From: UBA1368 sp964563125
GTDB taxonomy: Bacteria > Bacillota > Syntrophomonadia > Syntrophomonadales > Syntrophomonadaceae
NCBI GenBank assembly: GCA_964563125.1
Contig: CAZLVY010000063.1
Location: 1 to 10,548 of the forward strand
Length of the DNA: 10,548 nt
Direction of reading: 5' to 3'
Each line of letters starts with the position of its first letter. Positions within the stretch are counted from its first letter, which is position 1. The translations under genes were made by a program, and so were the position numbers. Positions 1-6,650 of this stretch are shown here, piece after piece. The notes under the pieces were generated by a model. The model did not search any database. It worked only from the letters and a program-made list of their open reading frames with translations, and was not told the DNA's origin.

Positions 1-2
1 TG

Positions 3-59
3 GCCGGTGTCAGCACAGTGTCTGATGCGGGTAGAATAAATGGTTATATGGGGGATTAA
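3..59 (+). CDS. C-terminal tail of an upstream CDS (partial), probably another Tad-locus protein
   Basis: In frame 3 the first bases read as a short open tail (AGVSTVSDAGRINGYMGD) ending at a TAA at 57-59, one base before the ATG of the TadG-like gene at 61. The next gene's ribosome binding site lies inside this tail, which is typical of tightly packed operons. The residues Ala-Gly-Val at the edge resemble the LAGV segment of the TadG-like protein that follows, so a second Tad/TadE-type protein is possible, but 18 residues cannot prove that. Frame 1 also stays open, to a TAA at 37-39, and is the alternative. The frame choice rests only on spacing and residue composition. Confidence 0.4.
   Translation, partial: AGVSTVSDAGRINGYMGD
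50..54 (+). promoter_or_regulatory. Ribosome binding site that decides the start of the TadG-like gene
   Basis: A GGGGG run followed by ATTAAG sits six bases before the ATG at 61. The in-frame ATG at 40 has no such site upstream and would add seven unlikely residues (MVIWGIK) ahead of the charged N-terminus, so 61 is preferred. Confidence 0.65.
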
Positions 60-60
60 G

Positions 61-981
61 ATGAAACTAGCCGAATTAGTAAAGAGTGAAAAAGGCGCGA
101 TTACCATAATAATGGCTGCAGCTATGGTTGCTCTGGCAGGCATGATGGCTTTAGTTACTGATGCCGGGTTGCTTTATCTCAATCAGACTAAAATGACCAA
201 TGCTCTTGATAGTGCAGTTTTGGCCGGTGTTCAGGAACTGCCGGAACATTCTGAGTTAGCTATCGAAATCGCTTATGATTATGCTGTTCAAAACGGTTTG
301 GACCCCAGTGAAGTAACCTTTGATTTAAACCTGGATGATTATGTACTTACCGGTCAAGCAACGCGTAATGTGAATTTGTTCTTTGCCCGCATACTCGGTT
401 TTAATGATACCGATGTTTCAGCTCAATCCAAAGCGCGCATTACTTCATTATCTGAAGTAGAAGGGGTAGTTCCTTTTGGAGTTCTGGCGCAGACGTATAC
501 TTACGGCGAGGAAATAATATTAAAGAGTGGACCGGCTAATAATCTATTTCCGGGTTGGTTTAATGCTTTGTCTCTGGGAGGAACAGGGGCTGATGCATAT
601 CGTAAAAATATTGCTGAGGGTTATACGGGTGCTATTAAAATTGGACAATTTCTTCCTTTTGAAGAAGGTAACATGTCTGGACCTACCAAACAGGGTGTAA
701 AAGACCTGATCGATTTGTGCAAGCATGTTCCCCAATGCACCTTTCAATTATATAAGGATGATTGCCCGAGAATTGCAATTGTTCCATTGTTAAAAGTAGA
801 AGGAACTAACCCTACCGGTGGAGAAGTATTAGGATTTGGAGCCTTTTTTGTCGATAGTTATGTCGGCAGTGGCAATGAAAGTGAAGTTAAAGGTACTTTT
901 ATCCGCTATGTAGTACCGGGAAAGGCTGATAGTATTTTGAATACAGATTACGGGGTTTATTCAGCTCAATTATGCAGATGA
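61..981 (+). CDS. TadG-like pilus assembly protein (Tad domain, no vWA domain)
   Basis: This 306-residue protein starts with a short charged stretch (MKLAELVKSEKG), then a hydrophobic segment at about residues 12-36, then the motif TDAGLLYLNQTKMTNALDSA. This is the putative Flp-pilus-assembly TadE/G-like (Tad) N-terminal region: a class-III-prepilin-like anchor that holds the protein in the membrane with the rest outside. TadG/TadE proteins are minor pseudopilin-like parts of the Tad secretion apparatus. The protein is shorter than TadG proteins that carry a von Willebrand A domain, and no MIDAS-type DxSxS motif is visible, so I call it TadG-like only. It has four cysteines, at about residues 220, 226, 235 and 305, all in the presumed external part and none in the anchor, which would allow disulfides. 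It is the first complete gene of the operon; the next gene begins 18 bases after its TGA. The Tad-domain assignment is firm; the role of the C-terminal part is unknown. Confidence 0.8.
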   Translation: MKLAELVKSEKGAITIIMAAAMVALAGMMALVTDAGLLYLNQTKMTNALDSAVLAGVQELPEHSELAIEIAYDYAVQNGLDPSEVTFDLNLDDYVLTGQATRNVNLFFARILGFNDTDVSAQSKARITSLSEVEGVVPFGVLAQTYTYGEEIILKSGPANNLFPGWFNALSLGGTGADAYRKNIAEGYTGAIKIGQFLPFEEGNMSGPTKQGVKDLIDLCKHVPQCTFQLYKDDCPRIAIVPLLKVEGTNPTGGEVLGFGAFFVDSYVGSGNESEVKGTFIRYVVPGKADSILNTDYGVYSAQLCR

Positions 982-999
982 AAATAGGGGGAAATTAGA

Positions 1000-1725
1000 A
1001 TGTTTACGGGGAACAAAAAGTACTGGATAATTGCAGTTATCTGCGGTTTGCTGGCAGCTGCACTGTTTTATCAATATATGCAGATTGTAAAGACTCGCTA
1101 CCAGCCGGATGATTTAATAGCGGTTGTAAAAGCAACGGTTCCAATTAGCAAAGATACGATTATCCTTGATGAACATGTTAAGGTAATTAAAACTCCCGCT
1201 AAATACATTCATCCGAAGGCTATTGGGGAAAAAGCTGATGTAGTCGGTAAAATTGCCATAACTGATATTGCTGTTGATGAAGAAATATTACCACACAAAC
1301 TGGCTGATAAAAATACCACCAATGGTGAAGGCCTGGCTTATTCTATACCTGCTTCTAAACGAGCAGTATCCATACCGATAGATAGTGTTAGCGGCGTTGC
1401 CGGTTACATCGAGGTCGGTAATCATGTTGATATTATAGCCACGCTGGATTTAAAAGTAGTAGAAACTGGTGAAGAACTTACCTTCAGTGTTGTCACCCTG
1501 CAAAATATAGAAGTTTTGGCTGTAGGCAATAAAGCTGAAGTTGGCAAAGAAGCAGGTGCTAAAACACTGACTCTGGCAGTCTCACTAAGTGATGCCCGCC
1601 CGCTGGTTTTAGCATCTGAAAGAGGTTCGCTCCGATTGCTCCTGCGTCCCGCTGTCGACAATTCCACGGAAAATCTTGCACCTTATGGCTTAGGAAACTT
1701 TCTTAATCTGGGACAGGGAATTTAA
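1000..1725 (+). CDS. cpaB: Flp pilus assembly protein CpaB/RcpC (SAF domain)
   Basis: The 241-residue protein has one N-terminal membrane segment (about residues 8-26) that would anchor it with the bulk outside the cytoplasm. A SAF domain follows (about 38-101, with the usual pattern of hydrophobic strands ending in GKIAITDIAVDEEIL). Then comes the RcpC/CpaB domain (about 113-216), including the conserved type RAVSIPIDSVSGVAGYIEVG and a VDIIAT strand, and a later LTLAVSLSDARPLVLASE helix. The family belongs to Tad loci. In diderm bacteria it is linked to the outer-membrane secretin, with a proposed peptidoglycan-contacting role for SAF; in a Firmicute it more likely acts at the cell wall. The ATG is supported by GGGGGA at 987-992. 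It lies 18 bases after the TadG-like gene and 24 bases before the cpaE/tadZ-type gene, so co-transcription is expected. The length is normal for Firmicute CpaB. Confidence 0.9.
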   Translation: MFTGNKKYWIIAVICGLLAAALFYQYMQIVKTRYQPDDLIAVVKATVPISKDTIILDEHVKVIKTPAKYIHPKAIGEKADVVGKIAITDIAVDEEILPHKLADKNTTNGEGLAYSIPASKRAVSIPIDSVSGVAGYIEVGNHVDIIATLDLKVVETGEELTFSVVTLQNIEVLAVGNKAEVGKEAGAKTLTLAVSLSDARPLVLASERGSLRLLLRPAVDNSTENLAPYGLGNFLNLGQGI

Positions 1726-1749
1726 AGTAAACTTTGTGGAGGCCGATGT

Positions 1750-2901
1750 ATGAAGAAGATAAAAGTAGTTCTGGCTGATGATAATGAAAATATCAGGCAG
1801 AGTGTACGAGGCTTATTAGAGCTTGATGGAGAAATTGATGTCATTGCCGAAGCAGTTGATGGAAAAGATGTGCTGGAAAAGATACAAACCATAAAGCCTG
1901 AAATAGTTATAATGGATGTCAATATGCCTGGAATAGATGGCATTGAGGCTACTGAATATATAACTCTAAATCATCCTAATATTTATGTTGTCATGATATC
2001 AGTTGATGATAATATACAGAATTTTAAAAAGGCTATGATGGCAGGTGCCAAAGAATATCTAATTAAACCACTTTCTCCGCATGAGTTAAATGATACCGTG
2101 AAAAAAGTGGCAGAGTTAGGTAAAAAAAATATAGGGAGAAACCAAGTTGAACCGCCGGGTCCTAAAGTTCCGCTTAAGGAAAACCGCATTATTACTGTTT
2201 TTGGTACCAAGGGCGGAGTCGGCAAAAGTACTATATGTGCTAATGTAGCTGTATCAGCAGCAGAAAAGGGCAGAGCAGGGAAAATATCTATTGTTGACCT
2301 TGATATTCAATTCGGTGATATTAGTGTAATGATGAATATTAATCCGCGCAAAACTATTTCTGAATTGATGCAGGAAGGTGAAAATCTTAACCGTGAGCTT
2401 TTCGAAGGTTTTTTATATGAAAGGTATGGAGTAAACATTTTGCCATCACCAAATAAACCAGAACTAGCCGAACTAGTAACCCCGCTTGGGGTGCGCAGGA
2501 TTCTAGAATTATGCCAGGATATGCACGAGTTAACTTTTGTTGATACTCCTTCTTTTATAGATGATATTTCTATTACTGCACTGGAAATGTCGCAGGTTAT
2601 CTTATTAATGATTACACTCGATTTACCAACTATTAAAAATGTTAAAAAAGGTATAGAGATACTTCGTTCTTTAAGTTTACTGCCCAAGGCCAGGTTAATT
2701 CTTAACCGTTCCTCAGGTGTGGGCGGTATTGAGCCCCATGATGTGGAAAGAGTACTGGATATGAAAATAATGGCGGAAGTCCCCAGTGATGGCAAGCTAG
2801 TGTTATCTTCGATTAATCAGGGGATTCCTTTTATTAAAATAAGCCCTAAAGCACCTATATCTAAAAGTATGCATAATGTTCAACATGTTGCGGAAGCATG
2901 A
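1750..2901 (+). CDS. cpaE: Receiver domain-ParA/MinD ATPase fusion, CpaE/TadZ-type pilus localisation protein
   Basis: This 383-residue protein has two domains. Residues 1-120 form a CheY-like receiver with the full acid pocket: Asp10 and Asp11, phospho-acceptor Asp56 (IMDVNMPGIDG), Ser84 and Lys106. A linker of about 25 residues leads to a ParA/MinD-type ATPase with the deviant Walker A KGGVGKST at 154-161, the A' motif around Asp183-Asp185 (VDLDIQFGD) and a Walker B-like VDTPS at about 264-268. CpaE/TadZ proteins place the Tad machine in the cell and bind the membrane or pole through their ATPase part. Many family members have a degenerate receiver; this one looks able to take a phosphate, so a histidine kinase could control piliation, although none is encoded in the window. 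The ATG is set by GGAGG at 1738-1742. It stands between cpaB and cpaF, as in other Tad operons. A plain MinD-like regulator is excluded by this context. Confidence 0.9.
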   Translation: MKKIKVVLADDNENIRQSVRGLLELDGEIDVIAEAVDGKDVLEKIQTIKPEIVIMDVNMPGIDGIEATEYITLNHPNIYVVMISVDDNIQNFKKAMMAGAKEYLIKPLSPHELNDTVKKVAELGKKNIGRNQVEPPGPKVPLKENRIITVFGTKGGVGKSTICANVAVSAAEKGRAGKISIVDLDIQFGDISVMMNINPRKTISELMQEGENLNRELFEGFLYERYGVNILPSPNKPELAELVTPLGVRRILELCQDMHELTFVDTPSFIDDISITALEMSQVILLMITLDLPTIKNVKKGIEILRSLSLLPKARLILNRSSGVGGIEPHDVERVLDMKIMAEVPSDGKLVLSSINQGIPFIKISPKAPISKSMHNVQHVAEA

Positions 2902-2913
2902 TAGTTTGCACTC

Positions 2914-2922
2914 AAAGGAGGG
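2914..2922 (+). promoter_or_regulatory. Ribosome binding site fixing the TTG start of cpaF
   Basis: AAAGGAGGG lies six bases before the TTG at 2929-2931. It is one of the best Shine-Dalgarno matches in the operon and justifies a TTG start; there is no suitably placed ATG near the N-terminus. Confidence 0.75.
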
Positions 2923-2928
2923 ATTAAC

Positions 2929-4299
2929 TTGTCTTTGCTGAAAAGATTGCAAACCAATATCAGTAGCGATAGTGAAAACCAGGAAGCGACCATAAAGGAT
3001 AATACTAGCGTAAAAGATAGTAATGCCGCAAGCCGCTTGCAGAGTATAGTTAACACTATTCACCGGGTAGTAGTAAAAGAAATCGGCTATGACTTTTTTG
3101 ACCCTAAAGGGGAAGAAGGTAAAACTAAGGAAATTGAAAAGCAGGTTGGTAAAGTTGCTGACCAGGTTTTAGAAAAAGAGTTTGAATTTTTTACTCGCAG
3201 TGACCGGGAAGAAATAGTTAAGGCAGTCATGGATGAAATTTTTGGTTATGGTCCGATAACTCCGTTGTTGGAAGATCCATCGATATCTGAAGTAATGGTA
3301 AACGGACCTTTCCAGGTTTACGTTGAAAGAATGGGAAAAATACAAAAAAACCCTGTAACCTTTCGCGATAATGACCATCTGTATACCATTATTGAACGTA
3401 TTATATCACCTTTGGGAAGGCGAATAGATGAAACCTCTCCTATGGTTGATGCGCGTCTCCCGGATGGCTCACGTGTTAATGCTATTATCCCCCCGCTGGC
3501 TTTGAATGGCTGTGTTTTAACCATTCGGAAGTTTTCTTCCCAGCTTTTGAAGGTTGATGATTTGATCCGAAATAATACCATGACTTCGGGTATGGCAAAA
3601 TTTCTAGAGGCTTGTGTCAAGGGAAGGCTTAATATTGTTGTATCCGGTGGTACTGGTGCTGGTAAAACCAGTACACTTAATATTATATCTTCGTTTATCC
3701 CTAATGATGACCGGATAATAACTATCGAGGATTCGGCTGAACTGGATCTAAAACAGGAGCATGTTATCACTCTGGAGACCAGACCTGCAAATATTGATAA
3801 TCGCGGGGAAGTTGCAATTCGCGATCTGGTCCGCAACTCGCTTAGAATGAGACCTGACCGGCTGGTAGTAGGAGAAGTCCGCGGAGGAGAAGCCTTAGAT
3901 ATGCTGCAGGCGATGAATACCGGTCATGATGGTTCACTTACAACCGGACATTCCAATTCACCCCGGGATATGATATCCCGCTTGGAAACTATGGTTTTAA
4001 TGGCGGGAATAGATTTGCCAATAAGAGCAATTCGAGAACAGATAGCCTCGGCCATTGACATAATAGTACATCAGAGTCGCATGCAGGACGGCACTCGTAA
4101 AATAACTAATATAACTGAAGTACTAGGCATGGAAGGGGATATAATTACTCTGCAGGATATTTTTGTTTTTGAAAAAAGGGGTCTCGATGAGCGTGGCAAA
4201 GTTATTGGGAGTCACCGCGCAACTGGTTTGTCACCCCGATGTTTGGAAAAATTAAAAGCTTCGGGCATTACTGTCCTGGATGAATATTTCTCTAATTAG
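2929..4299 (+). CDS. cpaF: Tad/Flp pilus secretion ATPase CpaF/TadA
   Basis: This 456-residue protein is a type II/IV secretion-system ATPase (GspE/VirB11 superfamily) of the CpaF/TadA branch. It is cytoplasmic, forms hexamers in studied members, and powers pilin export and assembly by ATP hydrolysis. A variable, charged N-terminal region covers about residues 1-95. The N-terminal domain core follows (FGYGPITPLLEDPSISEVMVNG at about 105-126), then Walker A GGTGAGKTS at 240-248, an Asp box (ITIEDSAEL at about 264-272), a Walker B region PDRLVVGEVRG at 309-319 and a His box (TGHDGSLTTGHSN). All catalytic motifs look intact and the length is typical. It starts with TTG 27 bases after the cpaE stop. 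Its partners, the membrane platform proteins TadB and TadC, follow directly. A VirB11-type conjugation ATPase is ruled out by the Tad neighbours. Confidence 0.96.
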   Translation: MSLLKRLQTNISSDSENQEATIKDNTSVKDSNAASRLQSIVNTIHRVVVKEIGYDFFDPKGEEGKTKEIEKQVGKVADQVLEKEFEFFTRSDREEIVKAVMDEIFGYGPITPLLEDPSISEVMVNGPFQVYVERMGKIQKNPVTFRDNDHLYTIIERIISPLGRRIDETSPMVDARLPDGSRVNAIIPPLALNGCVLTIRKFSSQLLKVDDLIRNNTMTSGMAKFLEACVKGRLNIVVSGGTGAGKTSTLNIISSFIPNDDRIITIEDSAELDLKQEHVITLETRPANIDNRGEVAIRDLVRNSLRMRPDRLVVGEVRGGEALDMLQAMNTGHDGSLTTGHSNSPRDMISRLETMVLMAGIDLPIRAIREQIASAIDIIVHQSRMQDGTRKITNITEVLGMEGDIITLQDIFVFEKRGLDERGKVIGSHRATGLSPRCLEKLKASGITVLDEYFSN

Positions 4300-4322
4300 T
4301 ATGTGCTGGCTAAGGTCTATAT

Positions 4323-4328
4323 AGGGAG
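4323..4328 (+). promoter_or_regulatory. Ribosome binding site favouring the GTG at 4339 for tadB
   Basis: AGGGAG lies ten bases before the in-frame GTG at 4339. The earlier in-frame GTG at 4303, only three bases after the cpaF stop, has no purine-rich site before it. It would also put an extra 12 residues ahead of the first membrane helix. Confidence 0.55.
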
Positions 4329-4338
4329 TTGTATTTTA

Positions 4339-5286
4339 GTGGATTTTGCTGTTTCATTAGCTGTATTTGGTTTTATTTTGTTTGCCGTTATGGGGCTAAT
4401 TAAAACCATTTCTAAAAAGGAAATATATCAAGAACGACTAGATATGCTCAATGAAACATTTGGTGAAAAGGAAGTGGAAGCAGATCCACCTATAACCAAA
4501 AAAGCCGGTCAAATAATATTAAGAATATTTGCCTCCCAAACTTTAAAAGATAATATCCAAGCTCAACTAATCAGTGCAGGGGTGCCGCTCCGAAGTGAAG
4601 AATTTATTGCTATCTGTCTGTTTTGTATTCTGTTTATTCCTTTGCTGCTGGCGCTGCTGGTAAAGAATACTATGATTCCTATCATTGCGCTGCTGATTGG
4701 ATTATTTATTCCCAAGATATATTTAGCAATGAAAAAAGATAAACGCTTACAGACATTTAACAATCAATTAGGTGATGCTCTGGTAGTTATGGCCAATGCC
4801 TTACGGGCAGGATTTGGTTTTCAACAGGCTATGGATTCAGTCAGAAAGGAAATGTCTGCACCACTGGCAACCGAGTTTACCTGGACACTAAGGGAAATGA
4901 ATTTAGGCATCAGCCAGGAAGAGTCTCTTTTGAATATGGGCAAAAGGGTTAAAAGTGATGACTTGGATTTGATAATAACCGGGATAATTATTCAAAAACA
5001 AGTAGGCGGTAATTTAGCAGAAATACTGGAAAACATCGCTGGCACTATTCGAGAAAGAGCACGAATTAAAAAAGAAATAAAAGTTCTCACCGCCCAAGGG
5101 CGACTATCAGGATTAATAATCGGGGTCCTGCCGATAGTGCTCATCTTCGCGATGTTAGCCATAAATCCTGATTATTTTAATGCGATGCTCTATGACTCAC
5201 GAGGATTAATTTTTCTGGGAGCAGGAGCGGTTTTAGAAGTAATAGGTATGCTTGTGATACGCAAAATAACAGATATTGAGTTGTAA
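4339..5286 (+). CDS. tadB: Tad pilus inner-membrane platform protein TadB (T2SSF/GspF family)
   Basis: From the GTG at 4339 the protein has 315 residues; a GTG at 4303 would give 327. It belongs to the type II secretion system F (GspF) family in its TadB form. Membrane segments are visible at about residues 2-22, 89-107, 112-130, 258-276 and 290-309. The cytoplasmic T2SSF domain is at about 145-268 and contains the recurring pattern ALRAGFGFQQAMDSV followed by EMNLGISQEESLLNM and QVGGNLAEILENIA. TadB pairs with TadC to form the platform that couples the CpaF/TadA motor to pilus assembly in the cytoplasmic membrane. The gene lies immediately downstream of cpaF and 26 bases upstream of tadC. 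It looks complete, without frameshift. TadB rather than TadC is chosen from gene order and its longer N-terminal part. Confidence 0.92.
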   Translation: MDFAVSLAVFGFILFAVMGLIKTISKKEIYQERLDMLNETFGEKEVEADPPITKKAGQIILRIFASQTLKDNIQAQLISAGVPLRSEEFIAICLFCILFIPLLLALLVKNTMIPIIALLIGLFIPKIYLAMKKDKRLQTFNNQLGDALVVMANALRAGFGFQQAMDSVRKEMSAPLATEFTWTLREMNLGISQEESLLNMGKRVKSDDLDLIITGIIIQKQVGGNLAEILENIAGTIRERARIKKEIKVLTAQGRLSGLIIGVLPIVLIFAMLAINPDYFNAMLYDSRGLIFLGAGAVLEVIGMLVIRKITDIEL

Positions 5287-5298
5287 TTATAAATTTCC

Positions 5299-5304
5299 GG
5301 GAGG
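5299..5304 (+). promoter_or_regulatory. Ribosome binding site fixing the GTG start of tadC
   Basis: GGGAGG lies eight bases before the GTG at 5313-5315. No ATG competes, because the coding sequence goes straight into the first membrane helix. Confidence 0.65.
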
Positions 5305-5312
5305 TTTGTTGA

Positions 5313-6200
5313 GTGGAAATATTAATAAGTGTACTTATATTTCTTACTATCTCTGCTATTATTCTGGCTGTCAGCGCTTTTTTGAATCGGGAAAAAATAA
5401 GTATTGCTAATCGCTTAAGTACATATACTGCCAGCCGCGATAAGCACGATTTACCGCCTGAATTACAGATTCCTCTCAGTAAGCGGTTTGGCAGTTGGTG
5501 GAGTCAAATGATGAATAAGATATCCAGTCGTATGGTTACCGGCGATAAAAAGACAGAGTACGGGGAAAAAGTTAGAAAAGCTGGTTATCCTTACGGATTT
5601 AATGTGGAATCATTTTTTGCTTTTAAATATACAGTTCTAATCATCGCAATACTGCTAGGTATCTTGACACGTAATGCCGGTTATTTCCTCATCATCGCTA
5701 TAATAGGATATCTGCTGCCGGACATGCTGCTTAACAGTAAGGAAAGACAACGTAAAGATATGATTTTAAAAGGACTACCGGACGTGCTTGACCTGCTTAG
5801 TGTCAGTGTAGAAGCAGGTTTGGGCTTTGATGCTGCCCTGCAAAAAGTGGTTGAAAAAACCAAAGGACCATTAGCCGAAGAATTTGAGCAGACCCTGCAG
5901 GAAATAAATATCGGCAAACAGCGCCGGGAAGCTCTTCGGGATTTGGCTGAGCGGGTTGATGTAAATGATGTAACAGTATTTATCGGGGCAGTTATCCAGG
6001 CTGATCAATTAGGGGTTAGTATTACCAATGTATTAAGACTGCAATCAGGACAGGTAAGAGCTAACCGCAGGATGAGAGCTGAAGAAAAGGCCCAGCAGGC
6101 ACCGGTTAAAATCTTAATTCCACTGGTCCTTTTTGTTTTCCCTACCATATTAATAGTATTATTGGGACCGGCTATTATTTCAATTATGGATACCCTATAA
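5313..6200 (+). CDS. tadC: Tad pilus inner-membrane platform protein TadC (T2SSF/GspF family)
   Basis: This 295-residue protein is the second GspF-family platform protein. It has an N-terminal membrane helix (about residues 2-23), two close helices at about 103-120 and 123-140, the T2SSF domain at about 153-270 and a C-terminal helix at about 270-292. Within the T2SSF domain the pattern LPDVLDLLSVSVEAGLGFD, then EINIGKQRREALRDLAERV, then IQADQLGVSITNVLR is characteristic of TadC, including the Gln-Ala-Asp-Gln-Leu-Gly segment. It should form the membrane base together with TadB and contact the CpaF ATPase. It begins with GTG 26 bases after tadB and ends 25 bases before the DUF192 gene, so all three are probably on one transcript. 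No sign of truncation is seen. Confidence 0.93.
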   Translation: MEILISVLIFLTISAIILAVSAFLNREKISIANRLSTYTASRDKHDLPPELQIPLSKRFGSWWSQMMNKISSRMVTGDKKTEYGEKVRKAGYPYGFNVESFFAFKYTVLIIAILLGILTRNAGYFLIIAIIGYLLPDMLLNSKERQRKDMILKGLPDVLDLLSVSVEAGLGFDAALQKVVEKTKGPLAEEFEQTLQEINIGKQRREALRDLAERVDVNDVTVFIGAVIQADQLGVSITNVLRLQSGQVRANRRMRAEEKAQQAPVKILIPLVLFVFPTILIVLLGPAIISIMDTL

Positions 6201-6225
6201 TTTTAAAGTGTAAGCAGAGGTTATA

Positions 6226-6576
6226 ATGAAGATAGTTACTATTACCAATATCAATAATGGTCGGCTGCTGGCAGACCAGGTTAAGAAAGCGGATAATTTT
6301 TTTACCCGCCTTAAAGGTCTGTTGGGAGTGAAAAAGCTTAATCCCGGGCAAGGGATAATTATAATGCCATGTAACATGGTACACACCATAGGAATGAAAA
6401 TTAATATTGATGTCTTATTTATTGACGAGGCGGGGGAAATAATTCATGTGATAGAAGCGATGCCCCCGAATCGTTTCAGCCCCCATGTCAAAAAAGCCCG
6501 TTGCGTACTAGAATTAGCGGCCGGACAAGTATGCAGCGCCGGAGTTTTAACAGGAGACAGAGTCTCAATAATCTAA
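6226..6576 (+). CDS. DUF192 family protein (COG1430), last gene of the Tad operon
   Basis: This 116-residue protein shows the full DUF192 pattern. There is a FFTRLKGLLG segment (residues 25-34) and a PCNMVHTIGMKINIDVLF core (48-65) with the family's conserved His followed by a Met. After these come a hydrophobic FIDEAGEIIHV strand, a P-P-R turn, CVLELAAG (93-100) and a terminal GDRV (110-113). The family forms a small beta-rich fold of unknown biochemical function. Many members carry a signal peptide or lipobox, but this one starts directly in the domain and has none, so it should be cytoplasmic. The ATG follows AGAGG at 6216-6220. It is 25 bases after tadC and just before the operon terminator, so it is almost certainly co-transcribed with the pilus genes. 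Whether it takes part in piliation is not known; position is the only argument. Family assignment is secure, function is open. Confidence 0.88.
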   Translation: MKIVTITNINNGRLLADQVKKADNFFTRLKGLLGVKKLNPGQGIIIMPCNMVHTIGMKINIDVLFIDEAGEIIHVIEAMPPNRFSPHVKKARCVLELAAGQVCSAGVLTGDRVSII

Positions 6577-6596
6577 TGGTCATGGTAAAAAACAAA

Positions 6597-6643
6597 AAAA
6601 TGGGGCTATGTCCGAAGCTAAAGTTTCAGCACAGCCCCATTTT
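6597..6643. terminator. Bidirectional intrinsic terminator between the converging Tad operon and symporter gene
   Basis: AAAATGGGGCTATGT (6597-6611) pairs with GCACAGCCCCATTTT (6629-6643), with one mismatch (A against C) and a terminal T-G wobble. Inside the loop a second short stem forms (GAAGC 6614-6618 with GTTTC 6623-6627 around TAAA). A T-rich tract runs rightward (6640-6652) and an A-rich tract precedes it on the left (6587-6600), so it can act in both directions. It stands 20 bases after the DUF192 stop and 8 bases past the symporter stop. Confidence 0.9.
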
Positions 6644-6650
6644 ACTTTAT

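Noticed and set aside
40..60. In-frame ATG at 40 as the start of the TadG-like gene
   Set aside because: It has no ribosome binding site, and the seven extra residues are unlike a prepilin-type leader; the ATG at 61 has GGGGG at the right distance.
2307..2795. Long open frame on the minus strand within cpaE (162 codons), and a similar one at 3318-3836 within cpaF
   Set aside because: Both lie wholly inside well-supported plus-strand genes, lack ribosome binding sites, and have Ser/Ile-rich composition typical of antisense shadow frames.
4303..4338. GTG at 4303 as the start of tadB
   Set aside because: No Shine-Dalgarno sequence precedes it; AGGGAG lies before the GTG at 4339. The choice is likely but not certain.
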